DNA of 35,955 nucleotides from positions 1 to 35,955 of the forward strand of contig JARKOX010000247.1 in NCBI GenBank assembly GCA_029975525.1. The letters are read 5' to 3'. A program made the translations under genes and the position numbers. Source of the DNA: Prolixibacteraceae bacterium. Its GTDB lineage: Bacteria > Bacteroidota > Bacteroidia > Bacteroidales > Prolixibacteraceae. Positions 7,187 through 14,715 of the stretch are shown here, piece after piece (the first letter of the stretch is position 1; every line of letters starts with the position of its first letter). The notes beneath the pieces were generated by a model that searched no databases, had not been told where the DNA came from, and was given only the letters and a program-made list of their open reading frames with translations.

Positions 7187-8299
7187 TTGAAACGGATTAT
7201 TGTTTCTGTAACCAACGATCTGGCTGCCGACAACCGGGTCTTCCGCATGTGTGCCACCCTGGACGAGATGGGGGTTGAGGTGAAGTTGATCGGGCGCCGG
7301 CTGCCGGCCAGCCGTCCGCTTGCTCCCCGGCCGTATGTCACCCGCCGGATGCGGCTGCTGTTTACAAAAGGCCCGCTTTTTTATGCCGAATTCAACCTGC
7401 GTCTCTTTTTTTATCTGCTTTTCAGCCGGTTTGATCTGTTACTGGCCAACGACCTCGACACCCTTCCGGCTAACTTTCTGGTTGCCCGGCTCCGGAGAAA
7501 AGAGCTGGTGTACGACAGCCACGAATATTTTACCCAGGTTCCCGAACTGATCGGCCGCCCCAACGTGCAGGCCATTTGGGAGTGGCTTGAAAAACAGATG
7601 GTGCCGCATCTGAAGCATGCTGTTACCGTTTGCGAAAGTATCGCCGCCATTTACCGGCAGCAGTACCAGGTTCCGTTCCGGGTGGTGCGCAACCTGCCGG
7701 TAAAGGCCGAGTGGGAAGCCATTCCTGCAGAAAAGCGGGTGAACGAATCGCGACCGATTATTCTTTACCAGGGGGCGCTTAATGTGGGGCGGGGACTGGA
7801 ACAGGCGATCCGCGCGATGGAGCTGCTCGACGGGGCGCTGCTCGTGCTGGCTGGCAGCGGCGACATCGAAAAAGAACTTTACCACCTGGTTACCGCATTG
7901 CAGCTGGAAGAGCGCGTAAAATTTGTCGGCCGGCTTCCGGTTGAAGAGTTGGGCTGGCTCACCCGCCAGGCCCGTCTGGGAATCTCCATTGAACAGGATC
8001 TGGGACTCAACTACCGGTACGCGCTACCCAATAAACTTTTCGATTACATCCAGGCGCGGGTGCCGGTGGTGGTCAGCAACCTGCCCGAGATGAAGCGGGT
8101 GGTGGAACATTACCAGGTGGGACTGGTTTCCGGTTCGCACGAACCGGCGCAGTTGGCCGGCACTTTCCGGGAGGCACTGTTCAACGAATCCCGTCGCATT
8201 GAATGGCAGCAAAACCTGGAGATTGCGGCGGCCGAACTCACCTGGGAAAAGGAAAAGGAGATCGTCCGCGAACTTTTTGGTCCGCTGCTGGAGAAATAA
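7187..8299 (+). CDS. GT4-like glycosyltransferase, TTG start
   Basis: 370-residue cytosolic GT-B fold protein. The N-terminus MKRIIVSVTNDLAADNRV is typical for a Bacteroidota family of group 1 transferases. The donor side includes YQGALNVGRGLEQ (194-206) and ALPNKLFDYIQARVPVV (269-285), equivalent to the E-x7-E region, with L-P-N-K-L-F-D-Y in place of the usual EGFG. Acceptor and donor are unknown. The start codon is TTG: the next in-frame Met is residue 21 and would remove the first strand of the Rossmann fold. A perfect promoter sits just upstream, divergent from murB, with about 90 bases between the two start codons. The following gene is 159 bases away, so it is probably transcribed alone. 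Confidence 0.88.
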   Translation: MKRIIVSVTNDLAADNRVFRMCATLDEMGVEVKLIGRRLPASRPLAPRPYVTRRMRLLFTKGPLFYAEFNLRLFFYLLFSRFDLLLANDLDTLPANFLVARLRRKELVYDSHEYFTQVPELIGRPNVQAIWEWLEKQMVPHLKHAVTVCESIAAIYRQQYQVPFRVVRNLPVKAEWEAIPAEKRVNESRPIILYQGALNVGRGLEQAIRAMELLDGALLVLAGSGDIEKELYHLVTALQLEERVKFVGRLPVEELGWLTRQARLGISIEQDLGLNYRYALPNKLFDYIQARVPVVVSNLPEMKRVVEHYQVGLVSGSHEPAQLAGTFREALFNESRRIEWQQNLEIAAAELTWEKEKEIVRELFGPLLEK

Positions 8300-8446
8300 A
8301 CCTCATTTTCCTACAAAAAACTGCGTGTGGCAGCAGGCCCGCTGCACGGTTAGGTTTCCCGGCTCCGGAAAGATTGCGCCTGCCGGGTCAATCGGGTTAT
8401 TCCTGAAAAAACCTCCTCATTGAAAACGCTTTCCTGAAAAAGAAGC

Positions 8447-8454
8447 TAATTTTA
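8447..8454 (+). promoter_or_regulatory. Possible -7 element, near-leaderless
   Basis: TAATTTTA matches TAnnTTTG at all but the last position and ends four bases before the ATG at 8459. If used, the transcript would start at or next to the start codon. Confidence 0.35.
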
Positions 8455-8458
8455 GGGC

Positions 8459-9196
8459 ATGATACCCGATGAAAAAAAACAGGTGGAATGGCTGCTGATG
8501 GAATATTTCCGAAGATCGTTCGCGGAGTTTCCAAAAGGAAAACTGTTGCTGTCGGAATCGCCCGACTTTGTATTGCAGACCAACCACAAAAGCAGCATCG
8601 GCATTGAGCTGACCCGGCTGCATCCGGTCAATCATTCGGGAGGATTTCCCGGATGGGACAACCGTTTCGCCGAGGAGAGCGTAATCGGCTACGCGAAGGA
8701 GATGGTCGAGCGCACCGAGCAGCGAAAGTTTTTTGTCAAGTTTCTTTTTTCAGAAAAAGAGCCGGTCACGGCATCGCGGGTTGCAACTGTTGCGGCGCAA
8801 ACCGCCCGGCTGGTCCGGCAGGCTGCCCTGAATGCCAACTCCGGCTTTTTCCAGCACTCGGTCGCTGAAGCGGAACTTCCGGCCGGCGTGACCTCCCTTT
8901 TGGTGATGCGGCTGCCAACCTTGCAGGCCGGAATCTGGGAACGGGCCAACCCGCTCGGCGTTTCCGGCAATACCGTGGATGATATCCGCCATTCGATTCG
9001 TAAAAAAGAGGAAAAACTGACCCTTTACCAGGCCCGCAACCTCAGCCAGTACTGGCTGCTGATCACTACCGACCGGCTGCGCGGAATTAAAAATTTCAAC
9101 ATCGAAAATAAAATCACCAACCATACTTTTCGGTCGCTCTTTCAACGGGTTTTTCTGTTTGAACTGTTAAAAGGGCGTGTTTTTCAACTGGTTTAG
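8459..9196 (+). CDS. Orphan 245-residue protein with PD-(D/E)xK-like motif
   Basis: I cannot place this 245-residue cytosolic protein in a family. No signal peptide or membrane segment is seen. Residues 35-52 read P35-D36, then twelve residues to a beta-strand-like IGIELT with E50 and T52. This resembles the PD...(E)xK/T core of PD-(D/E)xK nucleases, in which the last position is often replaced. The middle (about 110-140) is Ala-rich and probably helical. The C-terminus is basic and aromatic and could contact nucleic acid. No methylase, toxin partner or mobile element is nearby, so a restriction or defence role has no contextual support. It could equally be a non-enzymatic conserved protein. 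A near-match -7 element immediately precedes the ATG. Confidence 0.7.
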   Translation: MIPDEKKQVEWLLMEYFRRSFAEFPKGKLLLSESPDFVLQTNHKSSIGIELTRLHPVNHSGGFPGWDNRFAEESVIGYAKEMVERTEQRKFFVKFLFSEKEPVTASRVATVAAQTARLVRQAALNANSGFFQHSVAEAELPAGVTSLLVMRLPTLQAGIWERANPLGVSGNTVDDIRHSIRKKEEKLTLYQARNLSQYWLLITTDRLRGIKNFNIENKITNHTFRSLFQRVFLFELLKGRVFQLV

Positions 9197-9307
9197 AAGG
9201 CTGTCACGCTTCGTTTGGTTTGCCGTCCGGCCTCCGGGAATTTTGCGCCGGCGGTTTGGGGCCGGGAAAATGTTGCCGTGCAAGGTTTTTATAAAGGTCG
9301 TATTCTT

Positions 9308-9315
9308 TACATTTG
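9308..9315 (+). promoter_or_regulatory. Bacteroidota -7 element for the BNR_4 gene
   Basis: TACATTTG is a perfect TAnnTTTG ending 17 bases before the ATG at 9333. It supports that start over an upstream in-frame ATG at 9177, which would overlap the previous gene and place the promoter inside the coding region. Confidence 0.68.
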
Positions 9316-9332
9316 TGGAAACCGAAACCGAT

Positions 9333-10745
9333 ATGAAACCTAAAAAGCTGTTTCAGGCTGCCGCATTTTTGCTGTTTTTGCTGGCCTCGCCGGCTGTATT
9401 TCCGCAATCGTACAATAATACCCGCACCGATGGTTACCGGGGCATCTGGTTTGAACTGAACCAGAAATATCCATTTGGAGATAAATATTCGGGTGGACTG
9501 GGAACTTACACGGCCCATCATTATCCGATGGCTGTTTATGCAGAAAAGGTGGCGAAGACTTTTTTTGTGTATGGCGGAACGACCGGTGAAAACGACCGCT
9601 ATCTGCTCTGCATGATCGGCAGTTATGACCATCGCCGTCACCGGGTGGAAAAACCGGTGGTGGTTTTTGACAAGCAGGGGGTTAACGATCCGCACGACAA
9701 TCCCAGCCTGGCAATCGATCAGCAGGGATATCTCTGGGTTTTTGTGAGTGGCCGCGGAAAAGTGCGCCCTGGCTACAAATACCGCAGCGTGAAACCGTAT
9801 TCGATCGACCGGTTCGAACAGGTTACCAGCGAGGAGATGACCTACCCGCAGCCGTGGCTGACCGACCAGGGCTTTTTGCACCTGTTTACCAAATACACCG
9901 GCGTGCGTGAACTCTATTTTGAAACCAGCACCGATGGCTACACTTGGACCGACGATCAAAAGCTGGCCGGCATCCGGGAGGCGGGCGATACAAAAGGCGG
10001 ACACTACCAGGTGAGTGCTGCCGGCGGGAAGGTGGTCGGAACTTTTTTTAACCGTCATCCCGACGGGAACGTCGACAAACGAACCGATCTATATTATCTG
10101 CAGACTTCAGATCTGGGGAAAACCTGGACTACCGTTGACGGAAAACCGGTTGCCACGCCACTGGAACTGGTCGATAACCCGGCGCGGGTGGTCGACTACC
10201 AGTCGCAGCAACGCAATGTTTACCTGTGCGACATGCTTTTTGATGAAGCGGCCAATCCCGTCTGTTTGTATGTGACCAGTCCGGGACATCAGCCGGGTCC
10301 CGGTAATTCGCCGCGCCAGTGGGTCGTTACCCGCTGGACTGGCACGGAGTGGCTCACCAGCGTTGCCGGCGAATCGGACCATAATTACGACATGGGCAGT
10401 CTGTTTATTTCGGCCGGAAAATGGACCATTCTGGCGCCCCTGGTCAATGGCCCGCAAATTTGGGGAGCTGGTGGCGAGCTGGCTACCTACGAATCGGACG
10501 ATCAGGGGAAAACCTGGCGAAAAGCGCTCCAGCTGACGGGAAACAGTGCGCTCAACCACAATTATGCGCGGCGTTCGCTGCATGCCCGCGAGCCCTTCCT
10601 CTTTTTTTGGGCCGACGGTAATCCTGACCATTTCAGCATTTCCCACCTCTATTTTGGAAATCTGAACGGCGAAGTGTGGCAACTGCCTTATCAGATGAAA
10701 AGGAAAACAGCCCGCCCGACGAAGGTTGAATTTTCAGGCCGCTGA
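9333..10745 (+). CDS. Exported BNR_4-type beta-propeller, candidate polysaccharide lyase or glycosidase
   Basis: 470-residue exported protein. The first 26 residues form a signal peptide (MKPKK, a hydrophobic core, then FPQS). The mature protein starts with TDGYRGIWFELN and is built of repeated strands with Asp-box-like motifs: STDGYTW, SDLGKTW and SDDQGKTW. This matches the BNR_4 class of seven-bladed propellers, which includes ulvan and related uronate lyases and alpha-L-rhamnosidases acting on rhamnose-glucuronate linkages. Conserved-looking HYP, HDN, GGHYQ and LNHNYARRS segments could supply active-site His, Tyr and Arg. Substrate cannot be assigned. It sits alone with its own promoter and no SusC/SusD genes nearby, so it is not part of a visible polysaccharide utilisation locus. 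Confidence 0.83.
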   Translation: MKPKKLFQAAAFLLFLLASPAVFPQSYNNTRTDGYRGIWFELNQKYPFGDKYSGGLGTYTAHHYPMAVYAEKVAKTFFVYGGTTGENDRYLLCMIGSYDHRRHRVEKPVVVFDKQGVNDPHDNPSLAIDQQGYLWVFVSGRGKVRPGYKYRSVKPYSIDRFEQVTSEEMTYPQPWLTDQGFLHLFTKYTGVRELYFETSTDGYTWTDDQKLAGIREAGDTKGGHYQVSAAGGKVVGTFFNRHPDGNVDKRTDLYYLQTSDLGKTWTTVDGKPVATPLELVDNPARVVDYQSQQRNVYLCDMLFDEAANPVCLYVTSPGHQPGPGNSPRQWVVTRWTGTEWLTSVAGESDHNYDMGSLFISAGKWTILAPLVNGPQIWGAGGELATYESDDQGKTWRKALQLTGNSALNHNYARRSLHAREPFLFFWADGNPDHFSISHLYFGNLNGEVWQLPYQMKRKTARPTKVEFSGR

Positions 10746-10750
10746 TCAGC

Positions 10751-10787
10751 AAAAAAAAACAGGCTGCTGCAATGACAACAACCTGTT
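10751..10787 (-). terminator. Intrinsic terminator after the WMxDE repeat gene
   Basis: A 12-base stem (10758-10769 with 10776-10787, two wobble positions) and a 6-base loop are followed on the minus strand by a run of nine T residues (10751-10759). It lies about 45 bases past the stop of the minus-strand gene. On the plus strand there is no T run after the hairpin, so it mainly serves the minus strand. Confidence 0.8.
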
Positions 10788-10831
10788 ATAAAATCCCTAA
10801 TAAGCTAATCTTTGAAGATCGGCTGCGCTTT

Positions 10832-11185
10832 CTACTTTTTCCAGACCGTTTCGTCTTTCATCCAGGGCTCCAGTTTTAATTCAGCGTCTTTGGCTTGTTC
10901 AACCTGAATTTTTTTCGGTACCCAGAGACTTTCGTCGGTCATCCAAGCTTCCAGCGCAAGAGCTTCTTCTGATTCCAGAGAAGTATTCAAGTGATTATTC
11001 GCGTTGTTCCAGATTTGCTCGTCCAGCATCCATTTTTCGATTTGTAAAGCTGGTTCTTTTACGTTTTCAAGGCTTGAGGCATTCTTCAGCAGTTTTACTT
11101 CGTTTCCTTCGGCGTAGGTTGTTCCGCAGAAAAGAAATGCGGTAAACATCATCGCCATCATTGTTTGTTTGAACTCTGTTTTCAT
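10832..11185 (-). CDS. Small exported protein with three WMxDE repeats
   Basis: 117-residue protein that I do not recognise. Residues 1-25 look like a signal peptide ending TTYA-EG. The mature part has three copies of a 14-residue unit with consensus xLx[IL]ExWMxDExx[ILV]W reduced to its core E-x-W-M-x-D-E-x-[ILV]-W: E50-W59, E79-W88 and E106-W115. Repeat spacing is 29 then 27 residues, and the last unit is at the C-terminus. The product is acidic and Trp-rich, with no Cys after cleavage. It is monocistronic, with its own terminator, and its A-rich leader (on the mRNA strand) suggests high expression. A small envelope protein using the Trp/Met/acidic repeats for binding or assembly is a guess. 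Confidence 0.82.
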   Translation of the reverse strand: MKTEFKQTMMAMMFTAFLFCGTTYAEGNEVKLLKNASSLENVKEPALQIEKWMLDEQIWNNANNHLNTSLESEEALALEAWMTDESLWVPKKIQVEQAKDAELKLEPWMKDETVWKK

Positions 11186-11192
11186 TGTTTTT

Positions 11193-11234
11193 CTGTTTTT
11201 TGTTTCTGACGTTAACTGTTTTTTCTTGTTTCTG
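11193..11234 (-). promoter_or_regulatory. A-rich leader with a direct repeat
   Basis: The 75-80 bases before the ATG at 11185 are very A-rich on the mRNA strand. They hold two near-identical copies of CAGAAACAA(G)AAAAACAG (11193-11208 and 11216-11234). A-rich leaders favour translation in Bacteroidota, which mostly lack Shine-Dalgarno sites. A 7-of-8 match to the -7 element (AACATTTG, 11264-11271) lies just upstream. Confidence 0.5.
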
Positions 11235-11339
11235 TTTTCGCTTATATAGACTGTTTACGGGTACAAATGTTACACGTTTGACTGTTAAAATGTATGAAAA
11301 ACTTGTTAACGAAATACGAATACCGGCGAATGGAGGAAA

Positions 11340-12143
11340 TTACCGGTAAACCGAACACCCCGAAGGAAGATCGTTTGTAAGATCCGTCGGCGAATGGGGA
11401 AAGAGTCCGAACACCGCCGAACCACTGCCCGACATTGAGGCGTAAACAGCGCCGTGGCGGTAAAGCGTGGCTTTGATCTGGCCGATTTCGGGGAATTGGG
11501 CGAAAACCGATGGTTCAAAGTCGTTAAACACCGATTCTTTCCAGTTTTGAGGCGGAAGTTTCAGCAGGGTAACCAGGCTTTCGGCCGGAGTCCGGGGAAC
11601 CACGTCCCGGTAAGCCTGTGCGGTGCTGACCGAAAAAGCAGGTTTTACAATAAGCAGCAAATATTTCGACAGATCGAGCGGAAATGGCTGCAGCTGGTCG
11701 CCAATGCCAGTGGCAAAGGCCGGCTGGTTGCCAATGAAAAAAGGACAGTCGGCGCCCAGCCGGGCGGCATACCGTTCGAGTTGGGTGACGGTGAGTTGCA
11801 GGTTGAACAGGGAGTTCAGCATCTTCAGCATAAAAGCGGCATCCGACGAACCTCCGCCCAATCCGGCTCCAGTGGGGATTAGCTTGTGCAGGTGGATCTC
11901 AACCGGCGGCAGGTCAAAATCGTTTTGTAACAGCCGGTAGGCACGCACAACCAGGTTTTTTTCGGGGTCACCGTCAATGTCGATTCCCGTTATCTGAAAG
12001 GAAAAAGAGGACGATTCGATCACCTCCAGCGCATCGGCCAGTCTGACCGGACAGAAAACCGTCTCCAGGTTGTGGTAACCGTCGGCGCGGCGCGACACCA
12101 CATTCAGGCCCAAATTGATCTGTGCATTCGGAAAAGCGATCAT
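11340..12143 (-). CDS. ispE: 4-diphosphocytidyl-2-C-methyl-D-erythritol kinase
   Basis: 267-residue GHMP kinase. It phosphorylates the 2-hydroxyl of CDP-methylerythritol with ATP, step four of the MEP route to isopentenyl diphosphate. The ATP-binding loop PTGAGLGGGSSDAA (90-103), the ADGYHNLETVF block (20-30) and D132 in GADCPFF (the catalytic Asp141 of E. coli) identify it. The N-terminal motif, usually PNAKINLGL with the second catalytic residue Lys (K10 in E. coli), reads FPNAQINLGL, so residue 8 is Gln (codon at 12120-12122). Length is slightly short but complete. It has its own perfect -7 element. No other MEP-pathway genes are adjacent. Confidence 0.93.
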   Translation of the reverse strand: MIAFPNAQINLGLNVVSRRADGYHNLETVFCPVRLADALEVIESSSFSFQITGIDIDGDPEKNLVVRAYRLLQNDFDLPPVEIHLHKLIPTGAGLGGGSSDAAFMLKMLNSLFNLQLTVTQLERYAARLGADCPFFIGNQPAFATGIGDQLQPFPLDLSKYLLLIVKPAFSVSTAQAYRDVVPRTPAESLVTLLKLPPQNWKESVFNDFEPSVFAQFPEIGQIKATLYRHGAVYASMSGSGSAVFGLFPHSPTDLTNDLPSGCSVYR

Positions 12144-12168
12144 GATCGTACTGCTGCTCTAAAGATGA

Positions 12169-12176
12169 CAAAAGTA
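12169..12176 (-). promoter_or_regulatory. Bacteroidota -7 element for ispE
   Basis: The minus strand reads TACTTTTG, a perfect TAnnTTTG, ending 25 bases before the ispE ATG. A TTTCG about 20 bases upstream is a possible weak -33. Confidence 0.62.
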
Positions 12177-12334
12177 AAAAAATGGGGCAGAGCGCCGAAA
12201 CCGCCTGCAAAATTTCTGTGCCGGGCGGCGTATTTGGAATAAACCGCCTTGACCTGCAAGGTGGAGTTACTGCACGATTGGGGAAATGTTGGGTACTGTT
12301 TTGACCCGTGACGGCAGATTTTTTCAGACACAAC

Positions 12335-12366
12335 AAAATTGGCTGCTGATGTTGGCTAACCAGCAG
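12335..12366 (-). terminator. Possible terminator after the 118-residue exported protein gene
   Basis: A CTGCTG/CAGCAG stem (12343-12348, 12361-12366) with a 12-base loop is followed on the minus strand by a short T run (12335-12338). The stem is short, so this is tentative. It separates the dnaJ-side genes from ispE. Confidence 0.42.
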
Positions 12367-12416
12367 TTTTAACCACCCGGGAGTTAACCATTCTCCGGGG
12401 AAAAATAAAGGAGAGG

Positions 12417-12773
12417 CTATTGTTTGAGCGCTTCCAGGGGAGTGGGGCCTTCCGGTGTTTGGACTGTTCCGCTCATCTTCTTCCCTTCCACTTTGATCGA
12501 AACCTGGATATAGTCCGACTCAATGTAAACGCCAAATTTCAGCAGGTTGTCCTTGAATTCGATGTTTTTCAGCTCCACTTTGGTACCGTCGGTGAATTTT
12601 ACTTCTCCGGCCATTTTTCCCTCTTTGTTGCGGAAAACAATTTCTCCCTTGCTGTATTCTACCGGCGCCGAAACAACGGTGTATTTCCAGGTTCCGATCA
12701 GGGTTTCGGAAGTTGTTGCGGAAAGGTTGCCCGCCAACAGGGCCAAAACAAAAATGAAGATCAGTTTTTTCAT
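12417..12773 (-). CDS. Small exported beta-rich (lipocalin-like) protein
   Basis: 118-residue protein with a clear signal peptide (MKKLIFIFVLALLAGNLSA) and a mature domain of alternating beta strands beginning ETLIGTWKYTVVSAP. The G-x-W near the N-terminus and the strand pattern are like lipocalin-type or small beta-barrel periplasmic proteins common in Bacteroidota. There are no Cys residues, catalytic motifs or lipobox. It lies 45 bases downstream of dnaJ on the same strand with no obvious promoter or terminator between, so it may be the last gene of the grpE-dnaJ operon. That would suggest a stress or envelope role, but this is inference only. Confidence 0.72.
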   Translation of the reverse strand: MKKLIFIFVLALLAGNLSATTSETLIGTWKYTVVSAPVEYSKGEIVFRNKEGKMAGEVKFTDGTKVELKNIEFKDNLLKFGVYIESDYIQVSIKVEGKKMSGTVQTPEGPTPLEALKQ

Positions 12774-12818
12774 GACTGCAATTTTTGGTCTGGCCCTTAA
12801 AGTGCGAAAAAAATCCGG

Positions 12819-13973
12819 TTATTCAAAGATGTCGCGCATCTTTTCGAAGAAGGATTTTTCCGAGTCAGAAGGTCCGGATTGGAAGCTGGGTGAGTCCTGC
12901 AGTTTTTCAAGTAACTTGCGTTCGTCGGCCGTCAGTTTCTGCGGAACCCACACATGCACTTTTACCAGCAGGTCGCCGCGGCCATACCCGTTGATATCGG
13001 GCAGTCCCTTGCCGCGGAGCCGTAATATTTTTTCGGGTTGCGAGCCGGCATCGATCTTCACTTTTACTTTGCCGTCCACCGTCGGGATTTCGGCAGTCGT
13101 TCCCAGTGATATCTGCGGGAAGGTTAAAAACAGGTTGTAGATCAAATTGTTGTGGTCGCGGATCAGCTCGGGGTGATCCTCTTCCTGGATGACGATCAGC
13201 AGGTCGCCGTTGACTCCGCCGCGCCGTCCGGCATTTCCCTTACCGGTAACATTCAGCTGCATCCCTTCGCCTACGCCGGCCGGAATGCGGATGGAGATCA
13301 CCTCCTCGTCGCGAACCACTCCTTCGCCCGAACAGTGCTGGCATTTGTTGATGATGGTCTGTCCTTCGCCCTGGCAGGTCGGACAAGTGCTGGTGGTTTG
13401 CATTTGTCCCAGCAGGGTGTTGGCAATGCGGGTAACGTGTCCGCTGCCGTGGCAGGTGCTGCAGGTCGAATACGACGATCCGTCGCGGGCGCCGGTTCCT
13501 TTACAGTGCGGGCACGCTACATGTTTTTTTACCTTGATCTTTTTTTCGGTGCCGGCGGCAATTTCGCGGAGGGTCAGCTTGACCTTCACCCGCAGGTCGG
13601 AGCCGCGGTTGACCCGGTGCGAACGGCCCCGGCTGCTGCCGAACCCGCCAAACCCGCCAAATCCAAAGGCATCGCCAAATACGTCGCCAAACATCGAAAA
13701 AATATCATCCATCGACATGTTGCCGCCGCCGCTGAAACCGCTGGCGCCACCCATGCCGGCATGGCCAAACTGATCGTATTTTTTACGTTTTTCCGGATTG
13801 CTCAGCACTTCGTAAGCTTCGGCAGCCTCTTTAAATTTTTCTTCGGCTTCTTTGTTTCCCGGATTTTTGTCGGGATGAAACTGAATTGCTTTCTGCCGGT
13901 AGGCTTTCTTGATCTCCTCGGGAGTCGCGCTCCGGCTGACCTCCAGAATTTCGTAATAATCTCTTTTTGACAT
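12819..13973 (-). CDS. dnaJ: Chaperone DnaJ (type I Hsp40)
   Basis: 384-residue co-chaperone that stimulates DnaK ATPase and delivers unfolded clients. The J domain (1-70) has the essential HPD at 33-35. A Gly/Phe-rich linker follows, then four zinc-finger repeats ([32 protein letters not shown]) that bind two zinc ions, then the C-terminal client-binding domains. The ATG at 13973 is chosen. A TTG seven codons upstream would overlap grpE and adds nothing conserved. It starts 10 bases after the grpE stop, the classic grpE-dnaJ operon. dnaK is not in the window. Confidence 0.97.
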   Translation of the reverse strand: MSKRDYYEILEVSRSATPEEIKKAYRQKAIQFHPDKNPGNKEAEEKFKEAAEAYEVLSNPEKRKKYDQFGHAGMGGASGFSGGGNMSMDDIFSMFGDVFGDAFGFGGFGGFGSSRGRSHRVNRGSDLRVKVKLTLREIAAGTEKKIKVKKHVACPHCKGTGARDGSSYSTCSTCHGSGHVTRIANTLLGQMQTTSTCPTCQGEGQTIINKCQHCSGEGVVRDEEVISIRIPAGVGEGMQLNVTGKGNAGRRGGVNGDLLIVIQEEDHPELIRDHNNLIYNLFLTFPQISLGTTAEIPTVDGKVKVKIDAGSQPEKILRLRGKGLPDINGYGRGDLLVKVHVWVPQKLTADERKLLEKLQDSPSFQSGPSDSEKSFFEKMRDIFE

Positions 13974-13983
13974 GTATTCCCTC

Positions 13984-14592
13984 TTATTCCCCAATTACCA
14001 CTTTTGCAAACCGGATAACCTTGTCGTTTAACAGGTATCCTTTCAGAATGACGTCAACCACTTTGCCTTTCAGCTCTTCGGAAGGAGCCGGGATCTTGGT
14101 GATCGCTTCGTGCAGGTCGACGTCGAAGGGCTGCGATACCGCTTCAATCTCTTTTACATGGTTCTTTTTCAGAAATTCCTTGAATTTGTTGTAGATGAGC
14201 TGGAATCCAATTTTTGCCGGGTCATCGTCCGGAACCTCCTTCATTGCCTCCAGGGCCCGGTCAAAGTCGTCAATCACCGGCAGCATGTTCACCAGTACAT
14301 GCTCTCCGCCCGATTTGATCAATTCTGCTTTCTCTTTCAGGGTTCGCTTTCTGAAATTGTCAAACTCGGCTTGCAGCCGCAGGTGACGGTCCGAAAAATC
14401 GGCGATTTTTGTTTCCAGTTCGTGAATCATTTCCTGGCTTTTATCTTTTTTGCTTTTACGGTGCATGCTGCTTTTATGATCTTCTTCATGTTCCACATGG
14501 CCGGTTTCTTCGGTTTTCTGCGACTCAGTTTTTTCTTCTCCCGTTGCTTCGGGAACCGGATTTTCAGTGGTCATCTTTTTTTCTTCTGTCAT
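13984..14592 (-). CDS. grpE: Nucleotide exchange factor GrpE
   Basis: 202-residue GrpE, which releases ADP from DnaK. The first ~70 residues are charged and disordered. A long coiled coil follows (about 75-125, including [13 protein letters not shown]), then the small beta domain with FEVDLHEAI-like [13 protein letters not shown] and the terminal [23 protein letters not shown] signature. An ATG at 14634 would add 14 residues, but it overlaps the 7-of-8 -7 element TGTTTTTG at 14626-14633. I therefore prefer the ATG at 14592; 14574 is also possible. It is followed by dnaJ. A perfect inverted repeat stands just upstream. Confidence 0.93.
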   Translation of the reverse strand: MTEEKKMTTENPVPEATGEEKTESQKTEETGHVEHEEDHKSSMHRKSKKDKSQEMIHELETKIADFSDRHLRLQAEFDNFRKRTLKEKAELIKSGGEHVLVNMLPVIDDFDRALEAMKEVPDDDPAKIGFQLIYNKFKEFLKKNHVKEIEAVSQPFDVDLHEAITKIPAPSEELKGKVVDVILKGYLLNDKVIRFAKVVIGE

Positions 14593-14625
14593 TTTAACTG
14601 ATTTTTTGGTTGCATCTACTCTTGT

Positions 14626-14633
14626 CAAAAACA
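14626..14633 (-). promoter_or_regulatory. Possible -7 element for grpE-dnaJ
   Basis: The minus strand reads TGTTTTTG, one mismatch from TAnnTTTG, ending 33 bases before the ATG at 14592. It lies 22 bases downstream of the inverted repeat at 14656-14691, which would cover the -33 region. Confidence 0.45.
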
Positions 14634-14655
14634 TTGCCAGGGGGCTTTAAAAGAC

Positions 14656-14691
14656 AAATTGACACCTGTTTCGGAAAAGAGGTGTCAATTT
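14656..14691 (-). terminator. 12-base perfect inverted repeat between thioredoxin gene and grpE
   Basis: Arms 14656-14667 and 14680-14691 (AAATTGACACCT and its complement) are perfect, with a 12-base loop. On the minus strand it is followed by TGTCTTTT, which fits a terminator for the thioredoxin-like gene. Its place directly over the grpE promoter also allows an operator role. It is not the CIRCE element. Confidence 0.6.
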
Positions 14692-14715
14692 GCACAGCGG
14701 AAATCTGAGGCTCCG

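Noticed and set aside
8340..8390. CCCGGC/GCCGGG inverted repeat after the GT4 gene as a terminator
   Set aside because: The stem is only six bases, the loop is 18 bases, and no T run follows on either strand.
9177..9332. N-terminal extension of the BNR_4 protein from the ATG at 9177
   Set aside because: It would overlap the previous gene, bury the signal peptide at residue 53 and place a perfect -7 element within the coding region.
11340..13973. A mobile or defence island around the small unknown genes
   Set aside because: ispE, dnaJ and grpE are housekeeping genes, and no integrase, transposase, tRNA edge or composition shift is visible.
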